From Rosa chinensis (Eukaryota > Streptophyta > Magnoliopsida > Rosales > Rosaceae): a DNA stretch of 64,000 bases. Each line of letters opens with the position of its first letter. Position 1 is the first letter of the stretch. This document shows, piece by piece, positions 1-11,450 of this stretch. The position numbers were made by a program, and so were the translations under genes. The notes below the pieces were generated by a model. It did no database searches. It was not told the origin of the DNA and worked only from the letters and a program-made list of their open reading frames with translations. The DNA lies in the NCBI RefSeq assembly GCF_002994745.2, contig NC_037088.1, positions 66,172,397-66,236,396 of the forward strand, in the 5' to 3' direction.

Positions 1-980
1 GTCCGGAGAACTCTCTGCCGGAAAATGTTCAAACGACACCACCTCCGGAGCATCATGTTGCTGCCATTTCTCCGCAATCTCCTTCTTAACAAAACAAATT
101 AAACCACGTTAATTGACAACATTTATGAGAAAAATTAGCACTAAAAGGATGATATTTTGGTTGGGATGATGTGACATCTTAGGTGGCATGACAATTATAA
201 GTCATGACCATGGCAGCTAGGTGTCTTTGCTACATCGATAGTGAATAGAAGTGTATGGTGACATATATGCATGTTGATAGGGGACCATGAATGACACCTT
301 TTTTTAGGCTCATGGTCCTAAACAAAGGCAGTGGCCCAGTACTAATGGGTAGTGCTAGCTCATCTTTAATGTGGTTCCACTAGCTTAGGCAAAAACCATA
401 TCCCCTCCCAGCAAGGCAACAATAGAAGATCACTCTGATTGATTCTCCATCCAAAGCTAAATGTTTAAGCATGTGCTAGCTAACTGATTGTTTAGGTGAC
501 ATCTTAGTAACTAGTAGGAATGATCATATAAACAAGCTAGCAGTTAGCTAGATCAAGTGGTGAAGAATCTGAGGTGAGAAAGTAAGTTCGGCTTAACTTC
601 AGTCAAGAGTTCGATCTCGTCTAATGTAAGTATGATATATATATCTATTCGCAATGATCATACAAATTCTTATATAAGAACACATTTGACACACATGCAA
701 ACATAAATCACAATAATCTTCGAAGATCAGTCTTTTTGAGCTAGAAGCCTAGAACTCAGTTAATAGCCTAGCGGCACTTGAAGCTAAAAGAGTAATCAGA
801 GGCCAAGTTAGTTTGCTTCTCCGTCATTATTAAAATTTAGCAAAGAATTTTTGAAACTGAAAATTAATTGTTTGGAAATTGAATTTGGACATTATTAACC
901 TTTTTGTCCGGCGAGTCCTTAGAAGAATGTTTGAAAACTTTCTTAACTGTCGAGAACCAGCTGCTTCCTTTCTTTCCCAT
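1..980 (-). CDS. IQ-domain (IQD) calmodulin-binding protein, 5' part, runs off left edge
   Basis: This gene is read on the minus strand. Exon 1 is 980 to 900 (81 bp, 27 codons, starts MGKKGSSWFSTVKKVF) and ends at a GT donor. Exon 2 runs from 84 to the window edge and starts after a pyrimidine-rich TTGTTAAG acceptor, continuing in the same phase as KEIAEKWQQHDAPEVVSFEH and an Ala-Glu-Ser-Ser-Pro-Asp stretch. The MGKKGSWFS-type start followed by a W-Q-x-H-x-A-P-E-V-V-S-x-E-H-F-P segment is typical of plant IQD proteins. These are basic scaffold proteins that bind calmodulin through IQ motifs further downstream and associate with microtubules, plasma membrane or nucleus. The IQ67 region itself lies outside the window. 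The 815 bp intron holds a possible SINE (540-650). The exons are too short to stand out as open frames; the family call rests on the motif match and exon phase. Confidence 0.72.
540..650 (+). repeat. Possible tRNA-derived SINE head in the IQD intron
   Basis: The stretch has a CAAGTGG element near 553-560, resembling a pol III A box, and AGAGTTCGATCTC near 607-620, resembling a B box, about 55 bases apart. This is the layout of plant tRNA-derived SINEs. I could not define a tail or target duplication, so the call is weak. Confidence 0.25.
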
Positions 981-1352
981 CGATATAATCTCCGGCCAAA
1001 AGATCGATCGATCTGCTTCACCCCATTTCCCTCAGAACAGCCATTCCGCAAGGTGAAAATTACGCTTCCTGCCATCAAAAAACACGATGAAATGCTAGAA
1101 ATTAACTTCATATATATCCAGAATGGGAAAGAAATATACTAAGGAAAATGGATCTTGATCATAAAAGATAGACGTCACACCTTCGAGCACACCGTCGACG
1201 ATCACTGATCAGTTTAGCGACACTAACGAAGATCTAAGAGAGAGTGGAAAGAGAAAGAAGATATATGTGTCTACAGAGAGACAGGCATTGCCAGAGAGAG
1301 AGAGAGAGAGATGAGAGTTCCCGAAGAATACGAAGGGTGTAGTAGTAGTGGT

Positions 1353-1388
<36 letters not shown>

Positions 1389-3960
1389 TGTGGTGAGGGT
1401 AATAATAACTGCAAGTCCGCTCAAATCGCCGTTGCTATTTAACTATTTCACGTGTGAATCGATCTAGCTACAACCGTAGTGATTCTTGCAGCTGGGGCTA
1501 CCCTATTGGACAGCTTCGATACCCTTAACCCTACGAAAGAGTAATTAGAAAATAAAAGGCAGATTAAGCAAAGGATTTTGCTAATTAATTTAAATATTAT
1601 CAGAGATTGAAACACTCATTTCTTTATGGATCATAAGATGCCCGTGTGTTGTGGCTGTTGATGGTGAATTGATGATTGATCGTATGCTCCATTTCGGTCA
1701 GAGAAAATTTGAATGTTTAGGTGTGATGTATTAGATGAAGAAGGTCGTATATTTTGTATCACTTCTCTTGCCTAGTTGATTGTTATCTTTGTCTTAATTC
1801 ATCGTGGACAATTCATTAAATTCATTGTCTTAAATTTTTAATTATTTTATATTTGTTTCTCTGTAATGATTTTTATTATGAAACGAGCTAGTTTTGTTCT
1901 AACATTTTATATATTATTTTGGCTTTTCTTACACGGTTAATGAAAGGAAATAACAATATTTGTTTATAGACCAGTAAGCTTGTGATTAACTGATTATGAA
2001 AGGCTTTACATTTTACTGTTTTAGTTTTTGTTTTAAGGAAGAATTCATTGTTGTCTCACGCGACTTAATTCGGTCACATCTAATTAGATCCAAGTTGCAT
2101 AGCATAGTGCATATATGTTGGCCTGTCCTTTCTTGTATCTTACTATCTTCCCACTGCGGTCCACTTAAATAATCATTCTAACCAAGTCCCCATCAATGTT
2201 TAATCAGTTTCACCCAATTCTTAACCTTCCCAATCAAGTATCCCACCTTAGTTTATACATTTTTGCCTCGTATTTCTCTAAGGGTCCAGAACTTGTTATC
2301 CTTTATACCTCAAATACATGTTAATTACAACGTATTCACAAATTAGTATTATTTAGTTGAGTGAGGTAAGTTTTCATATTCGGTAAGTTGAGGATTAATC
2401 TAAAAACGACCATACGACGAAGGAATGCACAAGGTGCATGTGGTCTCATGCATGGGCATGTGAAACATAGAGATTTTGACAAGCGCTGCCTTAACCTCTC
2501 TTTCTATTAATGGTCAGGCAAGTCCATTGACTCATTTGTCTTGTTTTATGAAAGAAACCTGCAGTGGGGGCAGTATGGTTTCCACCACAAAACATATATA
2601 AACCCTTCGATTAAACTTCTTCAGTTCCTTGCTGAGCTGGGAAGTTATATTAGACACTCACTTTTGGGTCTAGATAGTTGAGACTTAAAAAACACATAAA
2701 TTTTTTTAACTAAGGTAGATGATCCCATTGCTTGCATTTAAAGGGAGGTTAAAGCAAAGATTCAAGAGGGGCTAGCTAGCTTCATTAGGAAGACTGAGAG
2801 TTCTCTCATAGTCTCATCCCTTTCTGTTGTGGCCTGCTAGCTTTTTCATGAGGATTAAATTTGGGTTGGTGACAAGCACCTTTCATCATATTGATGTTTA
2901 TTTATGTTACTGCACCATATATCACACTCATCTATACAATATTGTTTGGGACCATTGCTAGGGTTCATGCAAAAGTTTCACAAACACATGCAGAAGGGTT
3001 GGACCTCCATTTTCCTCCAAGTTTTGTACTCAAATGTACACAGTGGTGGTTTAGGGACATATATACAGGATGCAATGATTTGTTACATGGATCAATTTGA
3101 CTACGAGTATTAATGTAGATTAGAAGCAAAACTATGTATCTAGCTACCTATTTATGGTATATATGTTGAGGGAATGATATATGATTGATTGTGTTCGATC
3201 AGCTACCAGAAACTAAGAAATGCCAACAACAACTCACTGTTATAATTAATTAGGTTTTACATTCCTTTAAATATAATTAAGATTTGGTACAACAAATATA
3301 ATGCTTTGAATATTGACTTTTGAGGCTTCTTGTTTTCCACTTGAACAAGCAACTCCAAGCATGTGACCATACTAAAGTGAAAACCGAGCGCGGAGACAAT
3401 GATCTGATCCTCATGAGTCATTGCACCTTCTCTTTTGAAATGAGAGCGACAATTTAAACTTGGAGTAGGCCGTTATTTCTATATATATTATCAAAACTGG
3501 AACCATCATACAATGGGGGAACAACCTATAAGCAATAACGTACCATAAAACAATACAAACCCATTCTCACTGTGATTCATCGAAATCTCAAAAACTGAAA
3601 CCATCCCTTTTGTTTTCGAGAACATATTTTTTGTTTTTTGAAATTACGTATTAATATTTCTCTTCACAATATTTTACGATACAAGAAATTTGACACTATT
3701 CCACATCCATTCTTTTCTTTCAACCCTAGATAGGTGATTTCTCGAATTGGACCAAAACATTTTTGAGTTTTAACAAGTTAACCACTAAAATCACAAACCC
3801 ATCTCTAATAGGACTTATGATTTAAAACATCATTGGAAAATGATTCAAAGAGAGAAAACGAGGCCGGACCAAAGACCTTTCTCGGGCCAATAATTTGGCA
3901 ATGAAATCCCAATATAGAACCCATCTAATCTTGACCCGGCCCATATCAGTTCCCAAAGCC
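981..3960. other. Spacer upstream of the IQD gene; no gene recognised
   Basis: About 3 kb without a supportable coding exon. The part next to the IQD start (981-1430) probably holds its leader and promoter on the minus strand, including the GA/CT repeat listed separately. A TATA-like ATATATAAAC occurs near 2589-2598 on the plus strand, and a short inverted repeat (GACTGAGAG / CTCTCATAGTC) near 2792-2813, but nothing identifies a transcript. Short open frames at 2891-3113 overlap each other in two frames and show no recognisable protein. Confidence 0.5.
1290..1386. repeat. (GA)n / (CT)n microsatellite block
   Basis: Two GA-repeat runs (about 1293-1310 and 1357-1385) are separated by a short purine-rich stretch. 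Read on the minus strand they are CT-rich, about 300-400 bases upstream of the IQD start codon, a common position for CT repeats in plant leaders and core promoters. They also produce the Leu/Ser-rich open frame at 1209-1424, which is not a gene. Confidence 0.8.
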
Positions 3961-4155
3961 TGTTGGTAACCTGAAACCCTAATCTCACAAATCACACAAT
4001 ATGAGAGCTCAAAGCTATCATAAACTTGAGGCTATATAACAGCCTTACAAAACAGGAATGAGATCAAATAACAACCACAATTACATGACCCACTATCGTG
4101 GTGAATTTGTTAAAGACTAAATCAAACCTATACTACAATCCTAAAAGTCAGGACA
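3961..4155 (-). repeat. Copia LTR, left copy (195 bp)
   Basis: The segment starts TGTTGGTAACC and ends GTCAGGACA. It matches 11237-11450 with only a few substitutions plus two indels (about 15 and 4 bases). In element orientation (minus) this would be the 3' LTR. It is not followed directly by the polypurine tract of the internal region, which lies 3 kb away at 7154-7164, so the left side of the element is interrupted or rearranged. Confidence 0.85.
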
Positions 4156-5479
4156 TTATTAATAGAAAGCAAACAAACGTGATAAGTCTAAATGACTTAA
4201 TCACCGAGAAACTTTAAGTCCTAACAAGTCCTCTGTACCGTCCCGTATCTTAATTTACCCGTTTACTAGTCATTTGGACGGTAAACGACAACTATTTTCA
4301 CTTTTTATTTTATTTCGATACTTTTAGTGGCCCTAAAAATTGACTTTTTGTTTGAGTCAAAATTTAGGAAAATTTCCTGCATGAAAGTTGTATAGGACGT
4401 TAAACCGAGTGCGTGCATATGTGGTACGTAAAAATCGAAGTTCGCATGCGAAAGTTATAAGCGAAATACCAAAATTATTGTTCATGATAATTTCTTTTTT
4501 TTTTCCTCCTCTCTCCTTCCTACCATGGTTTTCTCCCTCTCTCTCCTCTGCAACTCTCTCCCTCTCCAGCGTATCTCCACCTCCAGGCCACCAAATGGCG
4601 AGCTGCTGGCATCGATAAACTCGTCTCCTCCTCATTAACACGTATGTAGGAGTTGTTTACAGCGATTTGGCCGGAAATGTGGAGATCGAAGCCAACATTT
4701 TTTACTGTAGCAAAATGGTAAACGCCGATTTCCGGCCACCTCTGAAAACAAACTCAGGTCCATTAGAAGCGCATTGAGCCACTCTTCATGCTCTCCAAAT
4801 CTCTTACAGCGATTCGAAGCGTGGAGGAAGAAAGCATAATTGGAAAATTTCACTATACTTGGGATTGCTTAATTGTTCGGCTACTTAGAGGTATTTTCTG
4901 ACTTTGCTACAGTTAAGAAAGTTGTTGGAAATGTTGAGATGGTGTTGTACATGAAATTTGGTAGCCATCAGAGGTGGTGGCTGGTGGTGCGTGAACCCCC
5001 ACACGCCGCCACTGTAGGTGGCGGGTGGAGGGGCGTAGGGCTACTTTCTGATTTCAATGTTCAGCCTATAAAATCCTATAATTGTTGTAGAGGTTGTATA
5101 TGAAGTTTGGTGAAGATTGGAGGAGTTTTGAATCGATTATGAATTTCTGAAAATTTAGAATTTCAATTATCAATATATGAGAATCCGACCGTCGGATTTC
5201 TCTTGAATTTGCCTTAGAATTTGTAAATCAATGTATAGATGTTATTAGTGAAGTTTGGATGAAATCTGATGTGAATTGAAGGAGTTGAGTTCAAAGGAGA
5301 CGTTTAGAATTTTGATTTCTAATTATCATAAATTAAGTCTCGGTTCTTGAGAAACAATTATTTATAATATCAAATTGTTCAGGACGACGTGTAGATTCAA
5401 CTTGAGGAGGAAGTTGTTGAACGGATGTCGTAACATAAATCGGTGAGTGAACATTTATTTTAAATTAATTGTGCATGCA

Positions 5480-5482
5480 GTA

Positions 5483-5516
<34 letters not shown>

Positions 5517-5517
5517 T
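5480..5517. repeat. (ATT)n microsatellite
   Basis: An uninterrupted run of about twelve ATT units lies inside the LTR-like element. Confidence 0.9.
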
Positions 5518-6180
5518 TAGTTGAGATTTAATTTATGATTGGAATTATTGAGATTTTATGATTTTATGAGCTTAATTTTCTTGAAATTTATTTATTCTTT
5601 ATGAATTACGAGATTATTAGTGAATTTCCTTCCCGAGGGCTTTCAATAGATTTTCGAGCTATTTATTAATGGATTAGTGAGTTGAGAAGTGATTTTCAGG
5701 AAGTGATTGATTAAGAAAATATTATGAGAATTCTTGTTTCTGAATATCTGTTTATATGAGGATTTATTGGGATATTGAGTTTTGGCTTTGAGTTATCGAG
5801 ATATTCTTAAGTTATGCTTCCTGTGATTATTGAGGATTTACGGAATTTATATTGAGTTTTCTTTTTCAGAAGCATTTATTGATTTTTGAGTTATGAGAAG
5901 TATTGAGAAATGGTTTTCGGAAAGTGATTGATTGAGGAAATATTATGAGAATTAAGAATTTTCGAGCATGAATGATTTATCAAGTATTTGGGCATAATTG
6001 TATTATTGAGATATTGAGTTTTATGAGCCTTCGAGTTAGCGAGATTTTTTTTTTTAGTTATGTTTTCGGGGATTTATTGTTGAATTATTGAATTAATATC
6101 AGGTTCTTTCCGAAAGCAATTGTTTTAAAGAGAATGAATCCAGTTTATTGAGGAGGTAAATAAGTCAGCGCATGCATGCT

Positions 6181-6461
6181 TTGCCTGGTCGGCAGTCCCC
6201 TCCAGACAATATTCTGGTCGGCAGTCCCCTCCACAATATTCCGGTCAGCAGTCCCCTCTGATGCGTCATCTGGTCGGCAGTTCTTTCCAGATGACATGAG
6301 GTAGTTAGTCGGCAGTCCCCTCTAATTACCTATGGTTAGTCGGCAGTCCTCTCTAACCATCACCTCATCGTTCGGTCGGCAGTCCCCTCTGATGGGTCAC
6401 TGGTCGGCAGTCCCCTCCAGGTGGCATGAGATGACTAATCGGCACTCCCCTTTAGTCATCG
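6181..6461. repeat. Array of nine ~30 bp repeats forming hairpins with a constant loop
   Basis: Nine copies of a core close to TCGGCAGTCCCCT occur in 280 bases. Around most copies the flanks are inverted repeats of each other, with a different stem sequence each time. Perfect cases are GTCATCTGG/CCAGATGAC (6265-6273 with 6287-6295), ATGGTTAG/CTAACCAT (6332-6339 with 6353-6360) and GATGACTAA/TTAGTCATC (6430-6438 with 6452-6460). GGTAGTTAG/CTAATTACC (6300-6308 with 6322-6330) pairs with one G-U. Copies at 6182-6208 and just after pair over 6 of 7 positions; the copies near 6243, 6375 and 6402 pair poorly. This is a tandem stem-loop array, not a simple satellite. Confidence 0.85.
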
Positions 6462-7257
6462 TCTATTTTAAGATATGATTTGAGATATGAGTAATTTAAC
6501 GAGATGTTTGAAATATCATTATGTATTTGAGGGATTTGAGATTTTAAAGAGATTTTGAGATGTTCTATTTATTTTATGTGATTGAGATTTCAGTAAAGAG
6601 GATGATTAAGAGTGTTTTCAAGATTTTTACTGCATGCGAGGTTTTAGAGAATAACTTAGGAAAGCATTAAGTTTCACTTGTTCATTCGAAATTACTTATT
6701 TTTCGTCCATTCACTATAACGGTTTTCAAATGCTTTTCCCCTGAGCCATTCGGTTTCAAATGCCCAGTTTGCAGGCCAGATTAGCTTGAGGTCGAGCATA
6801 CATGGGGTTGAGGCATAGTTGTCATAGTTTCCGCACTATAAAAGTATCGATTATTTATCTTGTATTATATCCTCTTGTATGCCCTTTGCATTAGTTTGCT
6901 CTGATAACTCTTGAGGTTAATATTCTTAAGTTCAGAATTGTTTTGTGAAATGGGAGATGTTGTGATTTAGGGAGCAGGGTGGCTCCAGAAGAATAAGGGT
7001 GGATTATTTTAGAAGTGCAAATGTCTTTCTACAGGTTTTGGGTAGTCCACTTTTAGAGGAAGTTCCGCCAAATTTTTTGGTAGAATTTCTTTTAAGGTGG
7101 GCCCCGCAGGGCCACTTCGGATTTCAGGGTGAAATATGGGGCGGATCCTGTCATCCACCCTTAAACTGTACTGCAACTTGTAGTCAGTTTACTCCCAGGT
7201 GCCACACATATACCAAGCAGCTCTCTCATCTTCAAGAACACTTCCAACTTTAATGGC

Positions 7258-8690
7258 TTAATTAGTCATTATATTAGCAACTTGATCCTTTGTACCACAA
7301 TGCACTAACTCAATGACTCCATCCTTAGATAAATCACGAATAAAGTAGAATCGAATATCGATGTGTTTACTCCTACCATGAATGACTGGGTTCTTTGAGA
7401 GTTTAATGGCTGGGTTATTATCACAAAAGTATAGTAGTGCACTTACTTTGTTTGTGTCCAAGCCTTTCGAGAATTCTTTGCATCCATACACTTTGACAAG
7501 CACAAAAGGCTACAACGATGAACTCAGATTATGTGGTAGAGAGAGTGACCACTAGTCACTTATTCGAGGACCAAGCCACTGCACCTGAACTCAGCAGAAA
7601 TACATAACCCGATGTGCTTTTTCGATCTTCAAGGTCTCCAGCATAATCGCTATCTGAGTAGGCCAGTAAACTTCCTTCTCCACCTCTCTTATAAAGAATC
7701 CCCAGCTCTATGGTGCTTTTCAAGTATCTAAAAACTCTCTTCACAGCTTGTTGGTGCATGGCAGTAGGTCTCTCCATAAACCGACTAATTAAACTTACCA
7801 TATACATTAAGTCTAGCCTGGTGGCAGTCAAATACGTACATTAGACTGCCCACCATTTGCTTGTAAGCTGTAGCATCAACACAGGTGCCTTCTTCATCTT
7901 TTATGAGCTTGAACCCAAGCACAATCAGATTCTTCACTGAATTGCATTGCTCCATGCCAAACTTCTCTAGAACTTCCTTAGCGTACTTCTTCTGACTTAT
8001 GAAATTTCCCTCCGAGCTTTGCACCACTTCCACACAGAGGAAGTACCTCATTTTACCAAGATCTGACATGTCAAACTGCTGTTTCATGGACTCTTTGAAT
8101 CTTCCAAACATGGCCTCATCATTCCTTGTGAAAATAAGATCATCTACATACAAGCTCACCACCAGGAACTTTCGACCTTCTTCCGACTTTACAGACAAGG
8201 TTTGCTCACAAGGACAACGCTCGAATCACTCTTCAACAAAGTAGGACTCTATCTTGCTGAACCAAGTTCGAGGAGCTTGTTTGAGTTAGTAAAGTGCTTT
8301 CTTCAGCCTGTATACTTTGTCTTCAGCCCCTTTCACTTTATAGCCTTGTGGTTGATCAATGTATACTGCCTCTTTTAGTTCACCATGCAGAAAAACACTC
8401 TTTACGTCGAGCTGGTACACATTCCATCCCTTGTGAGCTGCAAGAGCTAAAACCATCCGAATGGTATCCCAATGAGCAACAGGAGCAAACACTTCGGTAT
8501 AATCAATTCTGAACTGCTGAGTGTAGCCCTTGGCTACAATCTGGGCTTTAAACTTGTCAACCTCCCCTTTCTCGTTCAGTTTGGTTTTGTACAGCCACTT
8601 CACTCCTATTGTCTTTGTTCCCTTTGGTAAAGTGCACAACTCCCAGGTTCCATTTCTCTCGATGGCGTTGATCTCGAAATCCATAGCCTA
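7258..8690 (-). pseudogene. Copia reverse transcriptase and RNase H remnants
   Basis: The RT begins with a segment carrying GVKWLYKTKLNEKG and QLDVKSVFLHGEL (8286-8684). After a break it continues in another frame with the YVDD active-site box and DMSDLGKMRYFLCVEV (7785-8198). RNase H follows with a YSDSDYAGD box (7556-7831) and, in another frame, a SKHIDIRFYFIRD segment typical of the copia C-terminus (7258-7503). At least three frame changes separate these pieces, so the product would be non-functional even though YVDD is retained. Confidence 0.92.
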
Positions 8691-9142
8691 CCTCCATTTC
8701 ACACTCTTGACAACATCTTCAATGGATGTAGGATCACATGCCACTGTAAACATTACTAAGTTCCCTTCCTTCTCGGACAACCCCTCACCACTTACATAGT
8801 CTTCCATCCAATATTACTCTGGATTAGGTGAAAGATCTCCTGTTGAATCATTTGGTGATGATCGAGCAACATCACTTCCGACTGCATTGCCCACTTCATT
8901 GTCACCTTCTTCAATCTCTTCTCCATTTTGCTCACTGTCTTCACTATCTTTCTGCTCACTCCCTTCCATATCATCCTCATCTTCCCACTTAAGAACATTG
9001 TTTTTGGTTCCACCAATAGATGCATTCCAATTCCACTTCTCATCTTCCTCGAACACCATATCCCTGCTTATCACTATCTTTCAACACTAGATCATATAAG
9101 TGATAGGCCTTTGATTCATCACTTAAGCCTAAAAGGACACAC

Positions 9143-9979
9143 CTATAGCTTTTGTCTCTTGTTGTCAGGAACGTGCACATTCCCTATATAGCAGAACACC
9201 CTAAAATGTTCCACAAAAGGTTTGAGTCCAGACCAAACTTCCTCAAGTGTCATGTCTTTCATAGCCAAAGTAAGACATCGATTGAGAATATGGACCGTCC
9301 AATTGACAGCCTTCAGCCAGAATTCCTTTGGGACTTGCTTCTTTGACAATATGCACCACACCATATTCATGATGATTCAGTTTTTCCTCTCTACCACCCC
9401 ATTTTGTTGTGGGGTGTATGTTGCAGTGAGTTGTCGACCAATACCATTAGCACTGCAAAACCTGTTAAATTCTTAAGAGGTGAACTCTCCACCCCTATCA
9501 GTACGAAGGCAACAAATAAAGCTTCCAGTTTCTTTTTCAACTAAACTCTTGAAGTTTTTGAAGGTGATAAAGGCTTCTAACTTGGTATGCGAGAAATAAG
9601 ACCATACTTTTCTGCTATAATCATCAATGAAAGTAATTAGGTACCTCTTATGGCTATTGGACTCAGGTGTAATAGGCCTGCAGATGTCAGCATGGACCAA
9701 TTGTAATCTCTATGAAGCTCTCCATAGGCTTTTCTTTGGGATGAAGTCACGGTGCTGTTTGCCTATCATAAAATTGGTGCACACTTTTGAAGAATACTTG
9801 AGAGGTGATAGACCCTTTACCAACTTCTTGTATGACAGAGTCCTCAGGCCTTTGTAACTCAGGTGCCCTAGTCTCCGGTGCCATAGTTGTGTTAAATCCT
9901 TAGATGCAGTTTGATAACATACTTGAACTCGAGCTTGTGTTTGCACTGATGCATCGGTTTGAACTTTAGTTTGCACCAT
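9143..9979 (-). pseudogene. Copia integrase remnant
   Basis: The N-terminal zinc-binding part is visible as LWHRRLGHLSYKGL followed by VCTNFMIGKQHR, where the usual second Cys of the CxxC pair is Phe. The core domain follows in another frame with HADICRPITPES, ITFIDDYSRKVW and RTDRGGEF (9473-9700). The later part (9143-9370) carries the region ending in a conserved DNKRQKL-like segment. Frame breaks near 9700 and 9470 interrupt the gene. Confidence 0.9.
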
Positions 9980-10070
9980 TGCAGTAAGATAAACATTCGA
10001 TTAGCAGACATGGACGTCTACATGATCAGTCCTCTCACGGGGTGGTATATTTTGCACATATTGTGTTGAA

Positions 10071-11136
10071 TCAAAATAGCCAAGTTCTTTGTGTCATCCC
10101 GTTGACTCGTAGCCTGATGCACCCTCTTCCTATTACTGCCATCTTCATGTTGTTACCAAGCTTCACAATGTGTCGAAATGACTCATCCAAGTTGAAGAAC
10201 CATGCTTCCTTACCACACATGTGGTTGCTGCATCCTAAGTCGAGGAACCGCACTTCCTCTCTTCTTGCTTCATGAAGTTCAACATAGGACATTATCAGCA
10301 TTTGTTGATCTTCATCGAGCTCAGCATAATGTGCACCCTTTTCCCAACTAGGGTACTCATATTGGAAGTGTCCTAGTTTGTGGCACTTGTAGCATTCGAC
10401 AATTGCCTTATTGAAAGTCTGCCTCCCCCTGCCTTCTTCCTCTTCCTCGAAACACACATTTACCTCTGCCTCTAGTACCAAATCTCTCTTCGTGATAGAC
10501 CTTTAGGGCTTGTTCTTCATTCCTATGTCCATTCATCATTTGTTAGTGCACCAATAGACTATTCTGCAACTCATCTATTGTCAAAGTCTCCAAGTTGTTG
10601 CATTCTTCAATAGAGCACACCACATAATCAAACTTTGAGGTCATAGATCTCAATATCTTTTTGATAATCACCACCTGCTCCATTTTTTCCCCATGTATAT
10701 CTTCATTTTGTTAGCAATTGCAAGAGTCCTGGAGAAGTATTCATTCACCTTCTCACCTTCCTTCATCTGTAAGACTTCAAACTCTCTCTTCAAGGCTTGA
10801 AGCTGAGCAAGCTTGACTCTGGTTGACCCTTGGAACTTCTGTTTCATGGAGTACCAAATGTTCTTGGCTGTGTCTCTGTTGAGAATTGTTTCCGTTATCG
10901 TACGATCAATGGATTGGAAAAGATAGTTCTTCACTTTGAGATCCTTGAGCTTTTGATCCTCAATTGCCTTCTGTCAATGCTGCCTCATTCTCTGGTACTG
11001 TGATTCCATCCTTGATCAATGACCAATACTCATTTGACCTCATAAAGTTTTCCATCAACATGGCCTAGTGATCGTAGTGGCCATCAAATTTTGGTATGGC
11101 AGGCTGCACAAAGCTGCCCTCTGAACTTGAAGCCAT
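10071..11136 (-). pseudogene. Copia gag and protease remnants
   Basis: Gag starts at 11136 (MASSSEGSFVQPAIPKFDGH) and soon meets a stop where the usual GHYDHW motif has its Trp codon changed to TAG. The UBN2-type gag core is at 10668-10934 (LKREFEVLQMKEGEKVNEYF). The zinc knuckle at about 10385 reads CYKCHKLGHFQYEY, so its last Cys is Tyr. The protease region reads FLDLGCSNHMCG where copia proteases have a D-S-G catalytic triad, so the Ser is Leu. These changes mark a dead copy. Confidence 0.9.
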
Positions 11137-11222
11137 TCTCTCACCTCTCCCTTTTTTTGGCTCTCTCATCCTAAGAAATCTGCTATTTCTTTCACTCTAG
11201 ATCAGGCCCCGTAAGTGGTGGA

Positions 11223-11234
11223 GCTCTGATACCA
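11223..11234 (-). other. Retrotransposon primer-binding site (initiator Met tRNA type)
   Basis: On the minus strand the sequence two bases inside the LTR is TGGTATCAGAGC, the standard plant LTR-retrotransposon primer-binding site complementary to the 3' end of initiator methionine tRNA. It fixes the element orientation and the inner edge of the right LTR. Confidence 0.95.
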
Positions 11235-11236
11235 CT

Positions 11237-11450
11237 TGTTGGTAACCTGAAACCCTAATCTCACAAATCACACAATATGAGAGCTTAAAGCTTCAGTATC
11301 TTATTGAATAAGAAACTTGAGGCTATATAACAGCCTTACAAAACAGGAATGAGATCAAATAACAACCACGATTACATGACCCACTATCGTGGTGAATTTG
11401 TTAAAGACTAAATCAAACCTATACTACAGACCTAAAAGTCAGTCAGGACA
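11237..11450 (-). repeat. Copia LTR, right copy (214 bp; 5' LTR in element orientation)
   Basis: It begins TGTTGGTAACC and ends GTCAGGACA, like 3961-4155, and is joined to the primer-binding site at 11234. The bases after it (TTATA) do not match those before the left copy (AAGCC), so no target duplication brackets the pair. Confidence 0.9.

Larger units (their letters stand above)
4234..7153. mobile_element. Probable solo LTR or LTR-derived non-coding element (~2.9 kb)
   Basis: The segment begins TGTACCGTCCCG and ends GGATCCTGTCA, so it has TG...CA termini, and it contains no coding potential for gag or pol. The flanking five bases are TCCTC on the left and TCCAC on the right, a 4/5 match that could be a decayed target duplication. 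Inside are an ATT microsatellite (about 5480-5517), long AT-rich stretches, and the hairpin repeat array at 6181-6461. The size and lack of coding sequence fit a solo LTR of a large-LTR Ty3/gypsy element or a LARD. It sits precisely between the copia LTR side and the copia polypurine tract. I cannot name the family from sequence alone. Confidence 0.45.
7154..11236 (-). mobile_element. Ty1/copia retrotransposon internal region, inactivated
   Basis: Read on the minus strand, the order is primer-binding site (11223-11234), gag (from 11136), zinc knuckle and protease (about 10481-10071), integrase (about 9979-9143), reverse transcriptase (about 8684-7785) and RNase H (to 7258), then a purine-rich tract (7154-7164). 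The integrase-before-RT order defines copia. Every domain is split by frameshifts or stops, and several catalytic or metal-binding positions are changed, so it cannot encode a working polyprotein. The right LTR directly abuts the primer-binding site; the left LTR is displaced by the 4234-7153 insertion. Confidence 0.93.

Noticed and set aside
1209..1424. Minus-strand Leu/Ser-rich open frame resembling a signal peptide
   Set aside because: It is the translation of the CT microsatellite and has no protein-like sequence outside it.
2891..3113. Two overlapping small open frames
   Set aside because: They occupy the same DNA in different frames, and neither has a family resemblance.
6181..6461. 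CRISPR-like regular array
   Set aside because: Plant nuclear context, variable spacing, spacers that are the stem arms of the repeats, and no cas genes; it is a hairpin repeat inside an LTR-like element.
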